DNA from: Antilocapra americana
Taxonomy: Eukaryota > Chordata > Mammalia > Artiodactyla > Antilocapridae
Direction of reading: 5' to 3'
Assembly (NCBI GenBank): GCA_007570785.1
Contig: ML664161.1
Location: forward strand, 11,409,960-11,473,959
DNA length: 64,000 nt
Shown: piece by piece, positions 36,664 to 48,625 of the stretch
Numbering within the stretch: position 1 is the first letter of the stretch
Layout of the letters: each line of letters opens with the position of its first letter
Translations under genes and position numbers: made by a program
Notes under the pieces: generated by a model
Database searches by the model: none
What the model saw: the letters and a program-made list of their open reading frames with translations, nothing else
Told to the model about the DNA's origin: nothing

Positions 36664-38920
36664 GTATTCTCCACAACCCCATGAATATTATGTATTATAT
36701 ATAAGAGATTATCAATATGCCCATACTTTTAAAAAAAGTCTTGCAATAGTATGAAGTTTTGGTTACACATAAATGAAATACTGGCGGAACTAGAGTAAGA
36801 TTTTTCTACAAGTAAGGAAACATCTAAAGAAATTCTTAGTGACCATATTGGCACAGCAGATAAACAGTTTGATAAATCAAGGATTGACGTAAAAGATATT
36901 TTTCTTATTGTAATTATTGCTTGTCTTTCACTTGTATAAATTTGCTTGATCTAGGAAGTCTTTATTTTTACCCCTCAATGCACTACAAAGTCTTTCCACT
37001 TCTGCTACTCAGGTTCTAGTTCTCACTGAGATCTAATAATACCGCTAGATCTCTGTGTCATTGTAACAACCTCCTGCTGTTGCTAGATCCTGGATTCTTC
37101 ATCAGCTTTTATCACTGCCATAACTCTGCCCACACTTCTATAGATTATCTGTTAATTAACTCCTTTGTGTGAGCTGTCTGCCAGAACCCTGAATGATCCA
37201 AAGGTAAATAGCGGTGATGAAGAGAAGTGTGGTGCTCATATTGTTCTCCCAGTTCTTGCTCCATTTGGAAAAAAGGAGAATGAGACCTTTCAGAAGATTT
37301 TGACATTGACAAGTCTTGGGGTCTTCAGAGTCTGCATAACTTAACTGCACGCATTTAAAAAACACCTAAGCGCAAGGGCAATGTTAGAGTCACTTCTTCC
37401 AAAAGCTGCTCCTCTGTAACATTTACAAATTTTGTCCTCAGAATTCTGTTGTGTTAACATAGAATTCCAAGAGCAAATCACAGCTTAGGCTAAGAATTCT
37501 GTTTTTTTGTTCCTAGATGGATAGTAAGTGACCTATCTTTCATGGCAATCCTCGTGCCATTTGTTAAATCCCTTTTTATCCACACAGGTATGATGTAGAC
37601 AGTATAGTTTCACTCAGTACTGTCCTCCCAACAGTAAGCTATCTAATATAGCAAATAACCTATATTTGGTATGACTAATACTATTTTCCATAAATTTGTC
37701 CCTTCTCATTATACTTAACAAAAAAGAAAGCTAGCTCCATCCCTTGTTCAATTTTAAAAGTTTCCCTCCAAATTTAGGACCTTTCATGGTTTTGGCATTG
37801 TACTATATTATAGATTTATTTAATATCTCAAATCAGTTACCTTCATATGTGACTAAGTCTTAAAAAAAAAAAAAACAGTTGAAGTCTCAAAGTTAAAAAC
37901 CAAACCTGATAATTAAGAAAAAGGCATTATCTACTCTTACGGAGTAAAGAGTAATATCAAGTATAGCTAGAATATTCATTTCAATTTGGCCTTACTAAAA
38001 TAAGTCCTCTTTGCCTATAGTATCAATACCTTTCAGTTTAAATTGCCAGCTTAAAGGGCTTGCTAATGCATTTTTTTAAACATAGCAGAGATTTGGATTG
38101 ATTTATGTAAGATAAAAATAGTTACTTTATATGATAAAATGTGTCATAAGTATGGTGAAATATGATGGTTCATTTTGACTCAATGGAGCTACTGACATTT
38201 TAAGGTGTTTACAAGGATAACAAAGTCCTTAAGTACATAAGTCCTTAGTGTATCATGATGGATGTAGATTTTTAGAGAAATTTAAAGAGTATCCTAATTT
38301 ATTTAGTTTTACCATATTCTTTTATCTTATGAGACAGAATAATTTATCAGTATTGATATAAGATGATTTATCATAATAATCATATGAATTATCTGGTAAT
38401 TTATTTCTTTGTAATTGATTCTCTCCACTGGCCTTCATATATAAAAAGTAAGTGAAAAGGCTTTAATTTTTAACAATACAAGCTCATTAGAGACTAGTTG
38501 GAATGAAAAACCTCTGGTGAGAATGGGGTTAATTCAAGTGTTAAACAATAGGCTTTTTACAGTATATTCTATTGATTATTTTATTCATTTTGACTCAGAA
38601 AACACTTTCTAGATAATTTATGGCAGTCATCATGGTAAATTCTTGGTAATATCTATGAATAAGACACAAATCACCACCAAAGCTATGGTCAATGCAGTTA
38701 TGGTCAATGATTTCTGAATGATGTCATCCAGAAACATTGGCTCCTTGTACAACCTTTTAGCAGTAAGTGTAGTCAGTCCTTTCTTCCAGTTATAAAACAA
38801 AATGATAAAATATAACATCAAATCTAAGTATTTTTGAAAATTTCTTGATTCATAATGAATTTATGTCTATGGTTAGCTTTTTCATAAAAACAGCAAAATT
38901 TCAGTAATTATATAAACTAG
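36664..38920. other. unassigned interval
   Basis: 2.2 kb, AT-rich, with an A-run at 37862-37876. No confident repeat or exon. About 37010-37190 is slightly GC-richer and may be an unidentified old repeat. Confidence 0.45.
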
Positions 38921-38930
38921 GACTCTTTAG
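38921..38930. repeat. target-site duplication, left copy (chimeric BovB)
   Basis: gactctttag, identical to 41049-41058. Confidence 0.7.
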
Positions 38931-39380
38931 ACAAGGCTGTGATCCATGTGATCAGATTGGTTAGTTTTCTTTGATTGTGGTTTTCATTCTGTCTGCCCTC
39001 TGATGGAGAAAGATAAGAGGCTTATGGAAGCTTCCTGATGGGAGAGACTGACTGAGGGGAAAACTGGGTCTTGATCTGATGGGCAAGGCCATGCTCAGTA
39101 AATCTTTAATCCAATTTTCTGTTGATAGGTAGGCCTGAGTTCCCTCCCTGTTGTTTGACCTGAGGCCAAATGATGGTGGAGATAATGAAGATAATGGTGA
39201 CCTCCTTCTAAAGGCCCCAGGCTGGAAGAGGTCAGTTTTTCTTTCAATCCCAAGGAAAGGCAATGCCAAAGAATGTTCAAACTACTGCACAATTGCACTT
39301 ATCTCACATGCTACCAAAGTAATTCTCAAAATTCTCCAAGCCAGGCTTTAAAAGTACATGAACCATGAACATCTGATAGT

Positions 39381-39393
39381 CAAGCTGGATTTA
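39381..39393. repeat. target-site duplication, left copy (L1 in BovB)
   Basis: caagctggattta, identical to 39877-39889; BovB sequence on both sides. Confidence 0.92.
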
Positions 39394-39876
39394 TTTTTTA
39401 TTTATTTTTCTTTAATTTTCTTTACTTTATTGTGTTGGTTTTGCCATACAATGACATGAAACTGCCATGGGTTTACATATGCTCCCCCTCCAGAACCTCC
39501 CTCCCTCCTCCCTCCTGATTTCCTCCCCCTGGGACATCTCCATGCACCAGCCCCAAGCATCAACCCTGGGCTGGTGATTGATTTCACATATGATAATTAA
39601 CATGTTTCAATGCCATTCTCCCATATCAACCCACCCTTGCCCTCTTCCACAGAGTCCACAAGTCTGTTCTATACATCTGCATTCCTTTTGCTGTCTCGCA
39701 TGCAGGATTCTCATTACCATCTTTCTAAATTCCATATATATGCGTTAGTATACTGTATTGTTATTTTCCCTTCTGGCTTACTTCACTCTGGATAATAGGC
39801 TCCAGTTCCGTCCACCTGAGTAGAACTGATTCAAATGAATTTTTTTTTTTAATGCTGAGTAATATTCCATTGTGTA
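39394..39876 (-). mobile_element. ruminant L1 3' end inserted in BovB
   Basis: 483 bp, reverse-oriented: the complement of an A-rich tail (39394-39425), the G-rich 3' UTR seen as C-rich runs (39480-39535), and the last ORF2 codons (the complement of aatattactcagcatt at about 39850). Perfect 13-bp TSDs lie in BovB. Younger than its host element. Confidence 0.93.
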
Positions 39877-39889
39877 CAAGCTGGATTTA
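39877..39889. repeat. target-site duplication, right copy (L1 in BovB)
   Basis: Perfect match to 39381-39393. Confidence 0.92.
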
Positions 39890-41048
39890 GAAAAAGCAGA
39901 GGAACCAGAGATAAAATTGCAAATATCTGTTGGATCATCAAAAAGCAAGGGAGTTCCAGAAAAACATCTAGTTCTGCTTTATTGACTATGCCAAAGCCTT
40001 TGACTGTGTGGATCACAAAAAACTGGAAAATTCTTAAAGAGGACCACCTTACCTGTCTCCTGAGAAATCTGTATGCAGGTCAAGAAGCAACAGTTAGAAC
40101 TGGATGTGGAACAACAGGCTGGTTCCAAATCAGGAAAGGGGTATATATCAAGGCTGTATATTGTCACCCTGCTTATTTAACTTATATGAAAAATATATCA
40201 TGCGAAATGCTGGACTGAATGAATCACAAACTGGAATCAAGATTGTTGGGAAAAATAGCAATAACCTCAGATATGCAGATGACACCACCCTTATGGCAGA
40301 AAGCGGGAAGAACTAAACAGCCTCTTGCTGAAAGTGAAAGAGGAGAGTGATAAAGTTGGCTTAAAACTCGACATTCAGAAAACTAAGCTCATGGCATCCA
40401 GTCCCATCACTTCATGGCAAATAGATGGGGAAAGGACAGAAACTGTGACAGACTTTATTTTGGGGGGCTCCAAAATCACTGCAGATGGTGACTGTAGCTA
40501 TGAATTAAAAGATGCTTGCTTACTCCTTGGAAGAAAAGCTGTGACCAACTTAGACAGCATATTAAAAAGCAGAGACATTACTTTGTCAACAAAGGTCGGT
40601 CTAGTCAAAGCTATAGTTTTCGAGTAGTCATGTGTGAATGTGACAATTGGAGTGTAAAGAAAGCTGTACAACAAAGAATTGATGCTTTTGAACTGTGGAT
40701 TTGGAGAAGACTCTTGAGGATCCCTTGGACTGCAACGAGATCCAACCAGTCCATCCTAAAGAAATCAGTCCCAAATATTCATTAGAAGGACTGATTCTGA
40801 AGCTGAAACTCCAATACTTTGGCCACCTGATGCGAAGAACTGACTCATTTGAAAAGACCCAGATGCAAGGAAAGATTGAAGGCAGGAGGAGAAGGGGAAG
40901 ACAGAGAATGAGATAGCTCAATGGTATCATCAACTTGATGAACAAGAATTTAAGCAAGCTCCAGGAGGTGGTGATGGAGAGGGAATCCTGGCGGGCTGCC
41001 ATCCATGGGGTCAGAAAGAGTCCTATGTGACTCAGGGATTGAACTAAA

Positions 41049-41058
41049 GACTCTTTAG
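41049..41058. repeat. target-site duplication, right copy (chimeric BovB)
   Basis: gactctttag, as at 38921-38930. Confidence 0.7.
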
Positions 41059-41599
41059 TTTGTGTTGAAAAAGGATTTATATTAGTCTTGGGGGTTTTTT
41101 AGGGGGGGTCTTATCACGTAAAACACAAGTGTACATAATCTAACTGTATGCTTTTATATCTGCATAGGAGTGATTTGAATTGTGCAGGTTGAAAGATACA
41201 CTTGAGTCCATTCAGATTCAAAACACTGCTACCTTTATCCACCAAGACATTATTTGGTTTAACAATATCTTTCCTTTTATGAGAAGGAAAAATAAAGCTT
41301 AAAAGTATCTAATGTTAACATAATGACTGTAACACTGTTACAGTTGCTGAGCAACTGGCAAGAATGTGAGAAGTCCAAGCTCCAAAGTTGCAAGAAGCCC
41401 AGTTTTTAATAGTTGTGGATTCATTTTCTTCCTTTTCAAAGTAAAGTATATGGAAAAACTTGATTTTATCATACTTTAAAATACATTTAATGAGTAATGA
41501 CAAATAGGTTATATTCAGAGTGGCAACATTCTGCTTATATTATAATTGCTCCAATATTTACTCAATAAATCATGTCAAATGACATTAATGATTTTATTT
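41059..41599. other. unassigned interval
   Basis: Nothing recognised; a short G-run occurs at 41085-41108. Confidence 0.5.
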
Positions 41600-41893
41600 C
41601 ATTCTTTGAATCTGCCTGAAATTCAGGAGACCCCACTCTGATTTAGAGGTTGATCCACTAGAGAAGGGATAGGCTACCCACTACAGTATTCTCAGGCTTC
41701 CCTTGTGGCTCAACTGGTAAAGAATCCACCTGCAATGCAGGAGACCTGGGTTCAATCCCTGGGTTGAGAAGATTCCCCTGGAAAAGGGAAAGGGTACCCA
41801 TTCCAGTATTCTGGCCTGGAGAATTCCATCTACTGTATAGTCCATGGGGTCACAAACAGTCAGATACAACTGAATGACTTTCACTTTCACTTT
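41600..41893 (+). mobile_element. dimeric Bov-tA-type SINE
   Basis: A truncated first unit (gaatctgcctgaaattcagg to ctacagtattctca, 41609-41690) is followed directly by a second unit (ggcttcccttgtggctcaac, cctgcaatgcaggagacctg, ggcctggagaattcc). It ends cagatacaactgaatgac and tttcactttcac. Confidence 0.87.
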
Positions 41894-42177
41894 AGTTTTA
41901 GTGGTTTTAGATAAAACTTACAGTTTTATAAAGTAGAACTATTAACTATTAGAATCAACAGATCATTATAATCTTTTGTCTTATCTGTTCTTTATACACT
42001 AGCCCTGTTAATATAAGATGAAGAATGGGAGAGTACAGAGAAAATGTAAGAATGAAAATTTTTAAATGAATAGTTTTCTACATTTATGGATTTTAAATTG
42101 TTGAAGGTTGGTAGCAGTTCTTTTTGAAGTCGTTTATTGGTTTCCAACCAAGAGTATTGTTTTCTATTTACTTAAGC

Positions 42178-42390
42178 TTTGCTGTTGTTTAGCTCCTAAG
42201 TCCTGCCCAACTCTTTTGTGACCCCACGGACTGTAGCCTGTCAGGCTCCTCTGTGCATGGCATTTGCCAGGCAAGTATACTGAAGTAGGTTGCCATTTCC
42301 TTCTCTAAGGGAACTTCCTGACCCAGGGATTGAAGCTGCATCTCCTGCATTGCAGGAGGATTCTTTACCATGAACCCCCAGGCAAGAAAA
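42178..42390 (-). mobile_element. Bov-tA SINE
   Basis: Reversed: gtagcctgtcaggctcctct, ggcaagtatactgaagtagg, cctgacccagggattgaagc, gcattgcaggaggattcttt, then the head complement ccccaggcaag. Confidence 0.88.
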
Positions 42391-43691
42391 ATATGCTCTG
42401 CAGAGAGGCTATCAAACATTAGACATTATGGTTCTTCCCACATGGTGCTCACTCTCTAGAGTTTTGATTTTTAAAATGCTTTTTTTCCCCATTAATTTTA
42501 TTAACACAAATTAATGGTATTTGAGTTGTTAAGAAATAAGATACTGTGAATATCTGATAGCCTTAACATTATTAAGATATCTTTTATTCCCTATTATTAT
42601 TTCTCTCTTGATTTTTGTTTTTAATATTTATTAGAAAACCAAAATTGGGATCTACAAAAAAATCACTGTTCTCACAAGAAAATTTGAAAATCAGAAAAGT
42701 TAAATAATTAATTTGCAAAAACAAAATACATTTTTATAAAAAGAGCTTTATCTTATTTAATTAAAAGTTGAAATTAATAACTCAGCATTTGTAATATTAT
42801 TATTTAAATGTGTTGTAATATTGTGGCTAGGTGTTTGTTTATATGTGTATTATTTCCTGACATTTTTATATCCCTAGAATAATCTACTGTGAAAAAATTG
42901 GCATTTGTCCATCTAATGGAGAAAAATATCTACGCATGGAATATCCATGAGATGATTTCACTACTTTTTCTTGTGCTATCATTTTCTCTTTTTTACCTTT
43001 TGAGAATTTGTCTCACAGCAGAAGTAGTAAAATGGTTTTAAAATGTGGGATTAAGTATACATGTTGGACAGCTGTGGAGAAGTTGGCATTTCTAGATCTA
43101 GATTCTGACTTAGACACAGTTATTTAAACAATTATTCTGTTAATTAAACTCTTTGTGCTCAGTTGGGGAAGCAGGTAATGACTTATAGAGAGCCATTTAA
43201 TGTTGAGACTTTGTGAAGTGTCTTTGAACTAAAACTGTTGGCAGAAAGACAAAAGCTTACTGTATTCTTTTTGCTGTTGATATGATTTGTGTTACTTAAC
43301 ATTTAGAACTCAAGGAACAGAATTTACATATGGAAACAGGCTGGTCTTTTAATTTAAACTTTGAGAACAAATTAAGAACACATGGCTCTCTGTATGTTCT
43401 GTAATGTCAATATGACAGTGAAGTGACAAATTTAAAATAATTGAAAGAGATATTGAATAATTAAGCCTTCAAACAAATTATAAATAGTTTAGACATGGCA
43501 GTAAGTAGGAGATATTCACTTAACACTTGAAAATCAACTAGATATCCATAGCTGAAAAACTGTTATTTCTTCATTGCTTTCCACACATGTTTTAATAAGT
43601 GGTAATTTCTTCATAAGTACAGTAGTAATTATTATTGAAAAGCCACCTAACTGATGTAGAAACTAATTTAATAGAAATGAAAATATATCTT
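42391..43691. other. unassigned AT-rich interval
   Basis: Very AT-rich; nothing recognised with confidence. Confidence 0.5.
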
Positions 43692-44465
43692 CCATCTTTA
43701 TTGAGACATCATTTATATATTATACATTTCACTATGTGAATTGTACAATTTAATTTATTTTTTAGTAAATTCACAGTGTTGTACAATCATCACCACAATG
43801 ATTGTACTTTGTGGTGTCTAGATGTGCTAATTCCTGACATTTCATGTAAACATAAATGTATAGTATATGATTTTTGTGTGACTGGTTTCTATAATTGAGC
43901 ATACCATTTTCAGTTTATTTATCTTGTAGTATATACAAGTACTTCATTATTATTTATTAGTGAAAAATACTCCATTGTGTAGAATGCCACATTTTATTTA
44001 TGCATTCATTAATAAACAGATATTTGGAATATTTTCACTTTTTTCTGTTGTTAACATTCATAGACAAATTTCTATGTTGGTTTATGAACATTTGTGTACA
44101 TACTTTTGGGTATATTTATATTTCTTTTTCTCTTAAATACACCTAAGATTGGAATTATTCAGTCATATAATAATTCTATGTTTAGTGTTCTAAGGAGCTA
44201 CAAAACCATTTTAAAAAGTGATTAAACTATTTTACATTACCATTAGCAATGTATGCTACATACTCAATAATACTTGTTATTGTATGTCTTTTTTATTACA
44301 GCTCTACTGATGAGTATGGAAATATGAAGTAGTATTTCATAATGATTTTTGACTTGCATTTTCCCAATAACTAATAATATCAGGCATTTGAAAAATGTTC
44401 TTTTCTGTCTTTTGTATATATTCTCTGGAGAAATGCCTATTTAGATCCTTTAAAGAGGTTTTTAA
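43692..44465 (-). mobile_element. ancient L1 (L1M) 3' UTR and ORF2 end, first part
   Basis: Reversed L1 landmarks: ccatctttattgagacatc, ttgtacaatcatcaccacaa, gaaaaatactccattgtgta, gttggtttatgaac and ggaattattcagtcatataa. Continues beyond the LTR at 44756-46140. Confidence 0.85.
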
Positions 44466-44755
44466 AGTTAAATGAGATCACATGGGTGGACCCTAATCTT
44501 ATGACCAGTGTCCTTAAGGGAAAAGAGAGTCCCAAGGGGTGCCTTCTTCCTCTCTATCTCTGTCTTTCCACTTATATACAGCAAGTAAAGGCCATGTGAG
44601 AGTACAGTGAGAAAGTAGGCAAACCAAAGGGAAAAACAAGTGCTGGCACTTTGATCTTGGGCTTCTAGCTTCTAGAACAGTGAGAAATAAATTTCTGTTG
44701 TTTAAGCTACCTAGTCTGTGATATTTTGTTACAGCATCCCTTGAAGACTAATGCA
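44466..44755 (+). mobile_element. MaLR LTR 3' part inside an L1
   Basis: Family landmarks in order: gttaaatgagatcacatggg, ggaccctaatcttatgacc, ctttgatcttgggcttctag, agaacagtgagaaataaatt, ctgttgtttaagctacctag, ending gaagactaatgca. The 5' third is missing. Non-coding. Confidence 0.85.
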
Positions 44756-46140
44756 TCCCTTTTCTGATATATAATTTGCATTTTCCCCCATTTAACAGGT
44801 TGTCTTTTCCCTTTCTTCATGGTATTATTTGTAGTACAAAACATCTTTAATTTTTAAATAGTCTAAGGTTTCTTTTTTTTTTGTTACTGGTTCTTTTGGT
44901 ATTGTATCTAAGAAATCATTAGCTAATCCCGGAACATGAAGATTTATTTATATATATATTTTTTAAGAGTTTATAAGTTTTCATTCTTGTAGTTAAGTCT
45001 ATAATGCCCATTGAGCTAATTTATGTGTATTGTATAAGATAGGGGTTCACCTTCATTCCTTGGCTTGTGGCTATCCAGTTATCCCCGAATAAGCAATAGA
45101 AAAGACTGTCTCCTATTGAATAATCTTGGCAACCTCTTCAAAAATGAACAGATCATATATGTATGGGGTTATTTCTAGACTTGCAATTCCATTTAATTTA
45201 TACACATATCTATCCGTATGCCTGTAATACAGACTTGATTTTTATACTTTGTAGTAAGTTTTAAATTTGGAAAATGTGGATCTTACAAACTTATCCTTTC
45301 TTTTTTGATTGTTTTGGCTATTCTAAGTCTATTGAATTTCAATATGAATTTTAGGATCAGCTTGTTTACTTCTGCAAAAAAAGGCAGCAGAGATTTTGAT
45401 AAGAATTGTTTTGAATCTTTCAATCAAGGGCAGCATTGTCATCTTAATAATATTAAAATATAATCAGTGAGCACAGGACATATTTCCATTCATTTATAAC
45501 ACGTTTTTTTTTAACAGTGTTTTGTAGTTTTCAGCATATAAGATTTTTATTTCTTTTGTTAAGTTTATTTCTAAGTATTTTATCCTTTTGATGCTATTTG
45601 AAATGCAATGGTTTCCTTAATTTCATTTTCACAAAGTTGATTATTAGTATATAGAAATATAATTGATTTTTGTACATTTAATCTTGTATCCCACCACCTT
45701 GCTGAGTCTATTAGTTCCAATAGTTTACTAGTTGATTCCTTAGAATTTTCTATATGCAATATAATGTCCTCTGTGAATAAAGGTAGTTTCACTTTTCTTT
45801 TCTAGATAGACTTTTTTAGTGTCCAATTGCTATGTGTAGAACCTCTAGTACAATGCTGAATAAAAGCAAAATGTGGACATTTTTATCTTGTTCCTGATAT
45901 TAGCAGGAGTCATTTAGTTTTTTTTTTAACCTTACCATTAAGTATGATATTAGCTGTGTTTTATTTGTAAATGTCCTTTACCAGATGAGAAATTTCTTTG
46001 TATTCATTCATAGTGTTTTGTGAATATTAAATGAAAGGGTATTGAATTTTATCAAATACTTTGCCTATTGACATGACTATATTTTATTTTTTCTATTAAT
46101 ATGATCTATTTTATTAATTATTTTTTGAATTAATATTATT
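44756..46140 (-). mobile_element. ancient L1 (L1M) ORF2 remnant, second part
   Basis: Reversed ORF2 text: ggttgtcttttccctttctt, ttggctattctaagtctatt, cttgtatcccaccaccttgc, tgagtctattagttcc and ttatcttgttcctgatatta. Too decayed for any long frame. It continues the element interrupted at 44466. Confidence 0.85.
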
Positions 46141-47324
46141 TTTAAGTTTGTTTTTAGTGACTTCCTTATCAAGATGGTTTAAGGGGTCACCAATACCTAC
46201 AATGTGGCATCTCTAACTTGGTTACTAGATTGTTACCTGTATTTCAGAGATTATTGCTAAAATTAATTTTATAAACTCCTACCTTTGCCGCTAGTTCATA
46301 ATTTAATCCAAAAATCTTTTATCTACATTTAAAACATTTTAGTTGCCATTTTCAAAGATGGAATCATACCTTTTAAGAACATTTTCTTTCATAACTTTTT
46401 AATAGAAAAGTCTATTTCCACATTTTCAAGTATAATATGTTCTTTTAAAATACATCATAATATAGATATTGATCTTTATCATGTACAAAGTGAATTCTCA
46501 ATTATTCAGGAACCGAGTTTAACTAAGTTACAATGTGAACACCTCCTTCCTTTCTGACTTTTATTCCTGCATTCAAAAATAATTATTGTTCCTCTACTTT
46601 GTACAAGCCCATGCCAAATGCTGAGGATACACTGTAACAAAACCAGCAGGGTTTGTTCTTTTTTGAAGTTTAAAGTATTATATAGAGACAAACATTAAAC
46701 AAATGACCCAAAACTAAATGTATAATTACTTACTGTGATAAGTGCTGTAAATAAAACACATCAGATAGGGACCAGCATAATTAAATCTTATCGAATACAG
46801 AGGAGGGAGGGAAAATTACTTATCCATGATTACCCTTGAAAAGCTCATAATGGCCTGTAAATTTTGATATACATGACTTCTGCATATAATGCTGTACAGA
46901 AATTTTATGCATGGACTCTGAATTAGAATAATGAAAGGAATAAAATGGAAAATGTATACATGAATTTTAGGACTCTTTAAAAAGTAACTCTATAATTCAC
47001 AAGATAAAGAGAGTATGAATAGATACCAGAAGGATTTACTCTTTTTCCATTTGGTATTGAGCTAATTCATATATATGTATTTAACAGATTTACATATCAG
47101 GAAGATTAAACAGGATGCTGTTTTCATCTAATTTGGTTTAGGTTCTAAATTCTCTTAATTATATGTAAGAGAGGTTCAAATTCTATCTATTGCGTGTGAG
47201 CAATAGGTTAATATTTCTCTTTTTATTTTTTTCAATTTGTATAGAAAGCAATAATCGAAATTCCTGACTAATAGTGTACTTCTTAGGACTGAAATGAGAT
47301 AATCCAAAAAATTGTTTTAGCATA
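46141..47324. other. unassigned AT-rich interval
   Basis: Nothing recognised. Confidence 0.5.
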
Positions 47325-47535
47325 CATAGCATAGTGATAAAGAACCTGCCTGCCAAAATAGGAGACACACGAGATGTGGGTTTGATTCCTGGGTCAGGAA
47401 TATCCCCTGGAAAAGGAAATGGCAAACCACTCCATTATTCTTGCCTGTAGAATGCTATGGACAGAGGAGCCTGGTGGACTATAATTCATAGGGTTACAAA
47501 GAATTGGACATGACTGAAGCGAAGCAAGCAAGCAA
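47325..47535 (+). mobile_element. Bov-tA SINE
   Basis: gtgataaagaacctgcctgc, tgattcctgggtcaggaata, ggcaaaccactccattattc, ggagcctggtggactataat, ending ttggacatgactgaagcg and an aagc-repeat tail. Confidence 0.88.
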
Positions 47536-47860
47536 GCTAACATGTATTAGGGGTCAGTAAATGTTCTTAGTAATGTTATTAGTTAATCTATTAGTAATTA
47601 ATTTGTGAGATCTTTTTGGATGTCAAAATGGGAAAATTTAGAAAAAGTAAAACCAAAAATAGTTGTTCCTAGCACATTAGTGATTCTAGGATTGTACAAA
47701 TATGCAATTCTCCTGTCTTTGCTATCTTAAGATATTGGTAAGAAAAGGATATATCTCAAAGGATTACCTAGTAGCACATCTAAACACGACTTGTTGAAAT
47801 TACTGTCCAGCTATTGCCTGGAACAGGTTGGCATAACAACATAAAATTTTAGTGTTATTT
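47536..47860. other. unassigned interval
   Basis: Nothing recognised. Confidence 0.5.
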
Positions 47861-47871
47861 ATGTTATCCTA
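47861..47871. repeat. target-site duplication, left copy (BovB 47872-49396)
   Basis: atgttatccta; matches 49397-49407 (atgctatccta) with one C/T difference. Confidence 0.82.
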
Positions 47872-48331
47872 ATTGCACTCATCTCACATGCTAGCAAAGT
47901 AATGATCAGAATTCTCCAAGCCAGGCTTAAGCAATACATGAAGCATGGAATTCCAGATGTTCAAGCTGGTTTTAGATCTGCTGGATCATTGGAAAAGCAA
48001 GAGTTTCAGAAAAACATGTATTTCTTCTTTATTGACTATGCCAAAGCCTTTGACTGTGTGGATCACAATATACTGTGTAAAATTCTGAAGGAGATGGAAA
48101 TACCAGACCACCTGACTTGCCTTTTGAGAAACCTGTATGCAGATCAGGAAGCAACAGTTAGAACTGGACATGGAACAACAGACTGGTTCCAAATAGGAAA
48201 AGGAATACATCAAGGCTGTATATTGTCACACTGCTTATTTAACTTGTATGCAGAATACATCATGAGAAATGCTAGACTAGATGAAGCACAAGCTGGAATC
48301 AAGATTGCCGGGAGAAATATCAAAAACGTCA

Positions 48332-48342
48332 GATATGCAGAT
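48332..48342. repeat. target-site duplication, left copy (Bov-A2 in BovB)
   Basis: gatatgcagat, identical to 48615-48625; codes for the YAD of the RT box. Confidence 0.92.
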
Positions 48343-48614
48343 GCTGCTGCTGCTAATTCTCTTCAGTTGTCTCCAACTCTGTGCAACCCCATAGACAGCA
48401 ACCACCAGGCTGCCTCGTCCCTGGGATTCTCCAGGCAAGAGCACTAGAGTGGGTTGCCATTTCCTTCTCCAATGCATGAAAGTGAAAAGTGAAAGTGAAG
48501 TCACTCAGTCATGTCCGACTCTTAGTGACCCCATGTATTGCAGCCTACCTGGCTCCTCTAGCCATGGGATTCTCCAGACAAAAGTACTGGAGTGGGTTGC
48601 CAATGTCTTCTCTG
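48343..48614 (-). mobile_element. Bov-A2 SINE inserted in BovB
   Basis: Two-monomer Bov-A2, reversed: a gctgctgctgct tail, ctccaactctgtgcaacccc, gattctccaggcaagagcac, the linker gcatgaaagtgaaaagtg, then the second monomer (cactcagtcatgtccgactc to tactggagtgggttgcc). Perfect 11-bp TSDs. Confidence 0.92.
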
Positions 48615-48625
48615 GATATGCAGAT
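48615..48625. repeat. target-site duplication, right copy (Bov-A2 in BovB)
   Basis: gatatgcagat, perfect match to 48332-48342. Confidence 0.92.

Larger units (their letters stand above)
38931..41048 (+). mobile_element. chimeric BovB insertion (non-RT 5' segment joined to BovB RT), split by L1
   Basis: 38931 to about 39213 is not part of the BovB ORF I recognise, although it resembles a dispersed ruminant repeat I cannot name. At about 39213-39222 it joins the BovB RT region (gctggaagaggtcag; BovB has gactggaaaaggtcag). From there RT text runs to the BovB 3' end near 41048: CSNYCTIALISHATKVILKI, then ARTGCGTTGWF-type residues, an intact NNLRYADDTTLMAES box at about 40255-40300, and [12 protein letters not shown]. 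An L1 interrupts it at 39394-39876. Frameshifts are numerous. The 10-bp repeats outside 38931 and 41048 suggest one insertion event for both parts. Confidence 0.82.

Noticed and set aside
38961..39298. 102-codon minus-strand ORF with serine- and proline-rich composition
   Set aside because: Lies across the non-RT part of the chimeric retroposon; no known domain and no start context, so treated as chance.
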